From Actinomycetes bacterium (GTDB lineage: Bacteria > Actinomycetota > Acidimicrobiia > IMCC26256 > PALSA-610): 41,247 bases of DNA. The DNA lies in contig JANYBW010000036.1 in NCBI GenBank assembly GCA_025360585.1, positions 1 to 41,247 on the forward strand, read 5' to 3'. Numbering within the stretch: the first letter of the stretch is position 1; every line of letters starts with the position of its first letter. Position numbers and translations under genes: made by a program. The notes under the pieces were generated by a model. The model was not told the origin of the DNA. It saw only the letters and a list, made by a program, of their open reading frames with translations, and made no database searches. Positions 41,107 through 41,247 of this stretch are shown here, in pieces.

Positions 41107-41247
41107 CTAAAGCGCCGCAGTGATCGCCGCTAACAGATCCTCGAACGTATCGATGGCCTGAAACTGGGGAAATTCTGCCTGGACGTTTGCCGGCGAATGA
41201 AATAAGAATCCCGCATGGGCCGCGGCCAGCATGGCCGTGTCGTTATA
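41107..41247 (-). CDS. thrH: HAD phosphatase ThrH-like, C-terminal end (cut by window edge)
   Basis: The last 46 codons of a minus-strand gene read YNDTAMLAAAHAGFLFHSPA, then NVQAEFPQFQAIDTFEDL and a TAG at 41107-41109. YNDTAML is the end of HAD motif IV (GDSYND), and HAGFLFHSPxNVxxEFPQF is characteristic of the ThrH phosphoserine phosphatase/homoserine phosphotransferase group, which releases phosphate from phosphoserine in serine synthesis. The remainder lies outside the window. It runs toward the membrane-protein gene, 56 nt away, on the same strand. Confidence 0.75.
   Translation of the reverse strand, partial: YNDTAMLAAAHAGFLFHSPANVQAEFPQFQAIDTFEDLLAAITAAL

Noticed and set aside
1-41247. 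CRISPR arrays, tRNA/rRNA genes, insertion sequences, phage or conjugation genes
   Set aside because: Looked for and not seen: no regularly spaced repeats, no transposase or integrase motifs, no tRNA-like cloverleaf noticed. A covariance-model scan would settle the RNA part.

Overview
The window reads as one actinobacterial chromosome segment of moderately high GC. The family mix points that way: two DinB/maleylpyruvate-isomerase-type (mycothiol-linked) proteins, an LtrA membrane protein, neocarzinostatin-like domains, actinobacterial SRPBCC/TetR pairs, and amidohydrolase-2/NIPSNAP-like neighbours. Acidimicrobiia (Ilumatobacter-like) is my best guess, but it rests on gene content only. I saw no rRNA, tRNA, CRISPR array, insertion sequence or phage gene.

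Region 1 (1-12.2 kb) mixes small intact genes with an unusual number of broken ones. Intact genes are a phosphotransferase, two DinB-type proteins, a Nudix hydrolase, two TetR regulators, an SRPBCC protein, LtrA, an ECF sigma factor with a PASTA-containing membrane partner, and a monooxygenase-like protein with a MarR regulator. Broken ones are a P450 tail, a SnoaL-like gene with its middle deleted, a GNAT start, a frameshifted SRPBCC gene, an alpha/beta hydrolase frameshifted by a duplicated CAGG, a secreted-protein fragment and a VOC tail. Two TetR/SRPBCC divergent pairs each carry a palindromic operator lying on the promoter/start region. A perfect 21-bp-arm hairpin lies at 11231-11279.

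Region 2 (12.2-29 kb) is an intact metabolic stretch: amidohydrolase with a 56-aa companion, NIPSNAP-like protein, N-acyl-D-amino-acid deacylase-like amidohydrolase, FAD-linked oxidase of the alkyl-DHAP-synthase type, thioesterase, two MFS transporters around a Baeyer-Villiger monooxygenase, a CopD-like membrane protein, an SDR and an AMP-dependent acyl-CoA ligase. Together they look like uptake and degradation of a carbonyl or cyclic-ketone compound through CoA thioesters; the substrate is unknown. Inside this stretch is a 929-aa secreted protein made of seven tandem neocarzinostatin-like domains.

Region 3 (29-41.1 kb) is a surface-polysaccharide locus: an ABC-2 permease and Wzt-type ATPase in a tightly overlapping operon with a 100-aa coiled-coil protein and a two-domain GT2 glycosyltransferase; a divergent YfhO-type membrane protein; then a GT-A/GT4 fusion glycosyltransferase with a second small coiled-coil protein, and a large polytopic membrane protein. 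The right edge cuts the end of a thrH-type HAD phosphatase.

Several genes show the same start layout, a TAnnnT -10 box 6-7 nt before the start codon with no ribosome binding site, which suggests frequent leaderless transcription.
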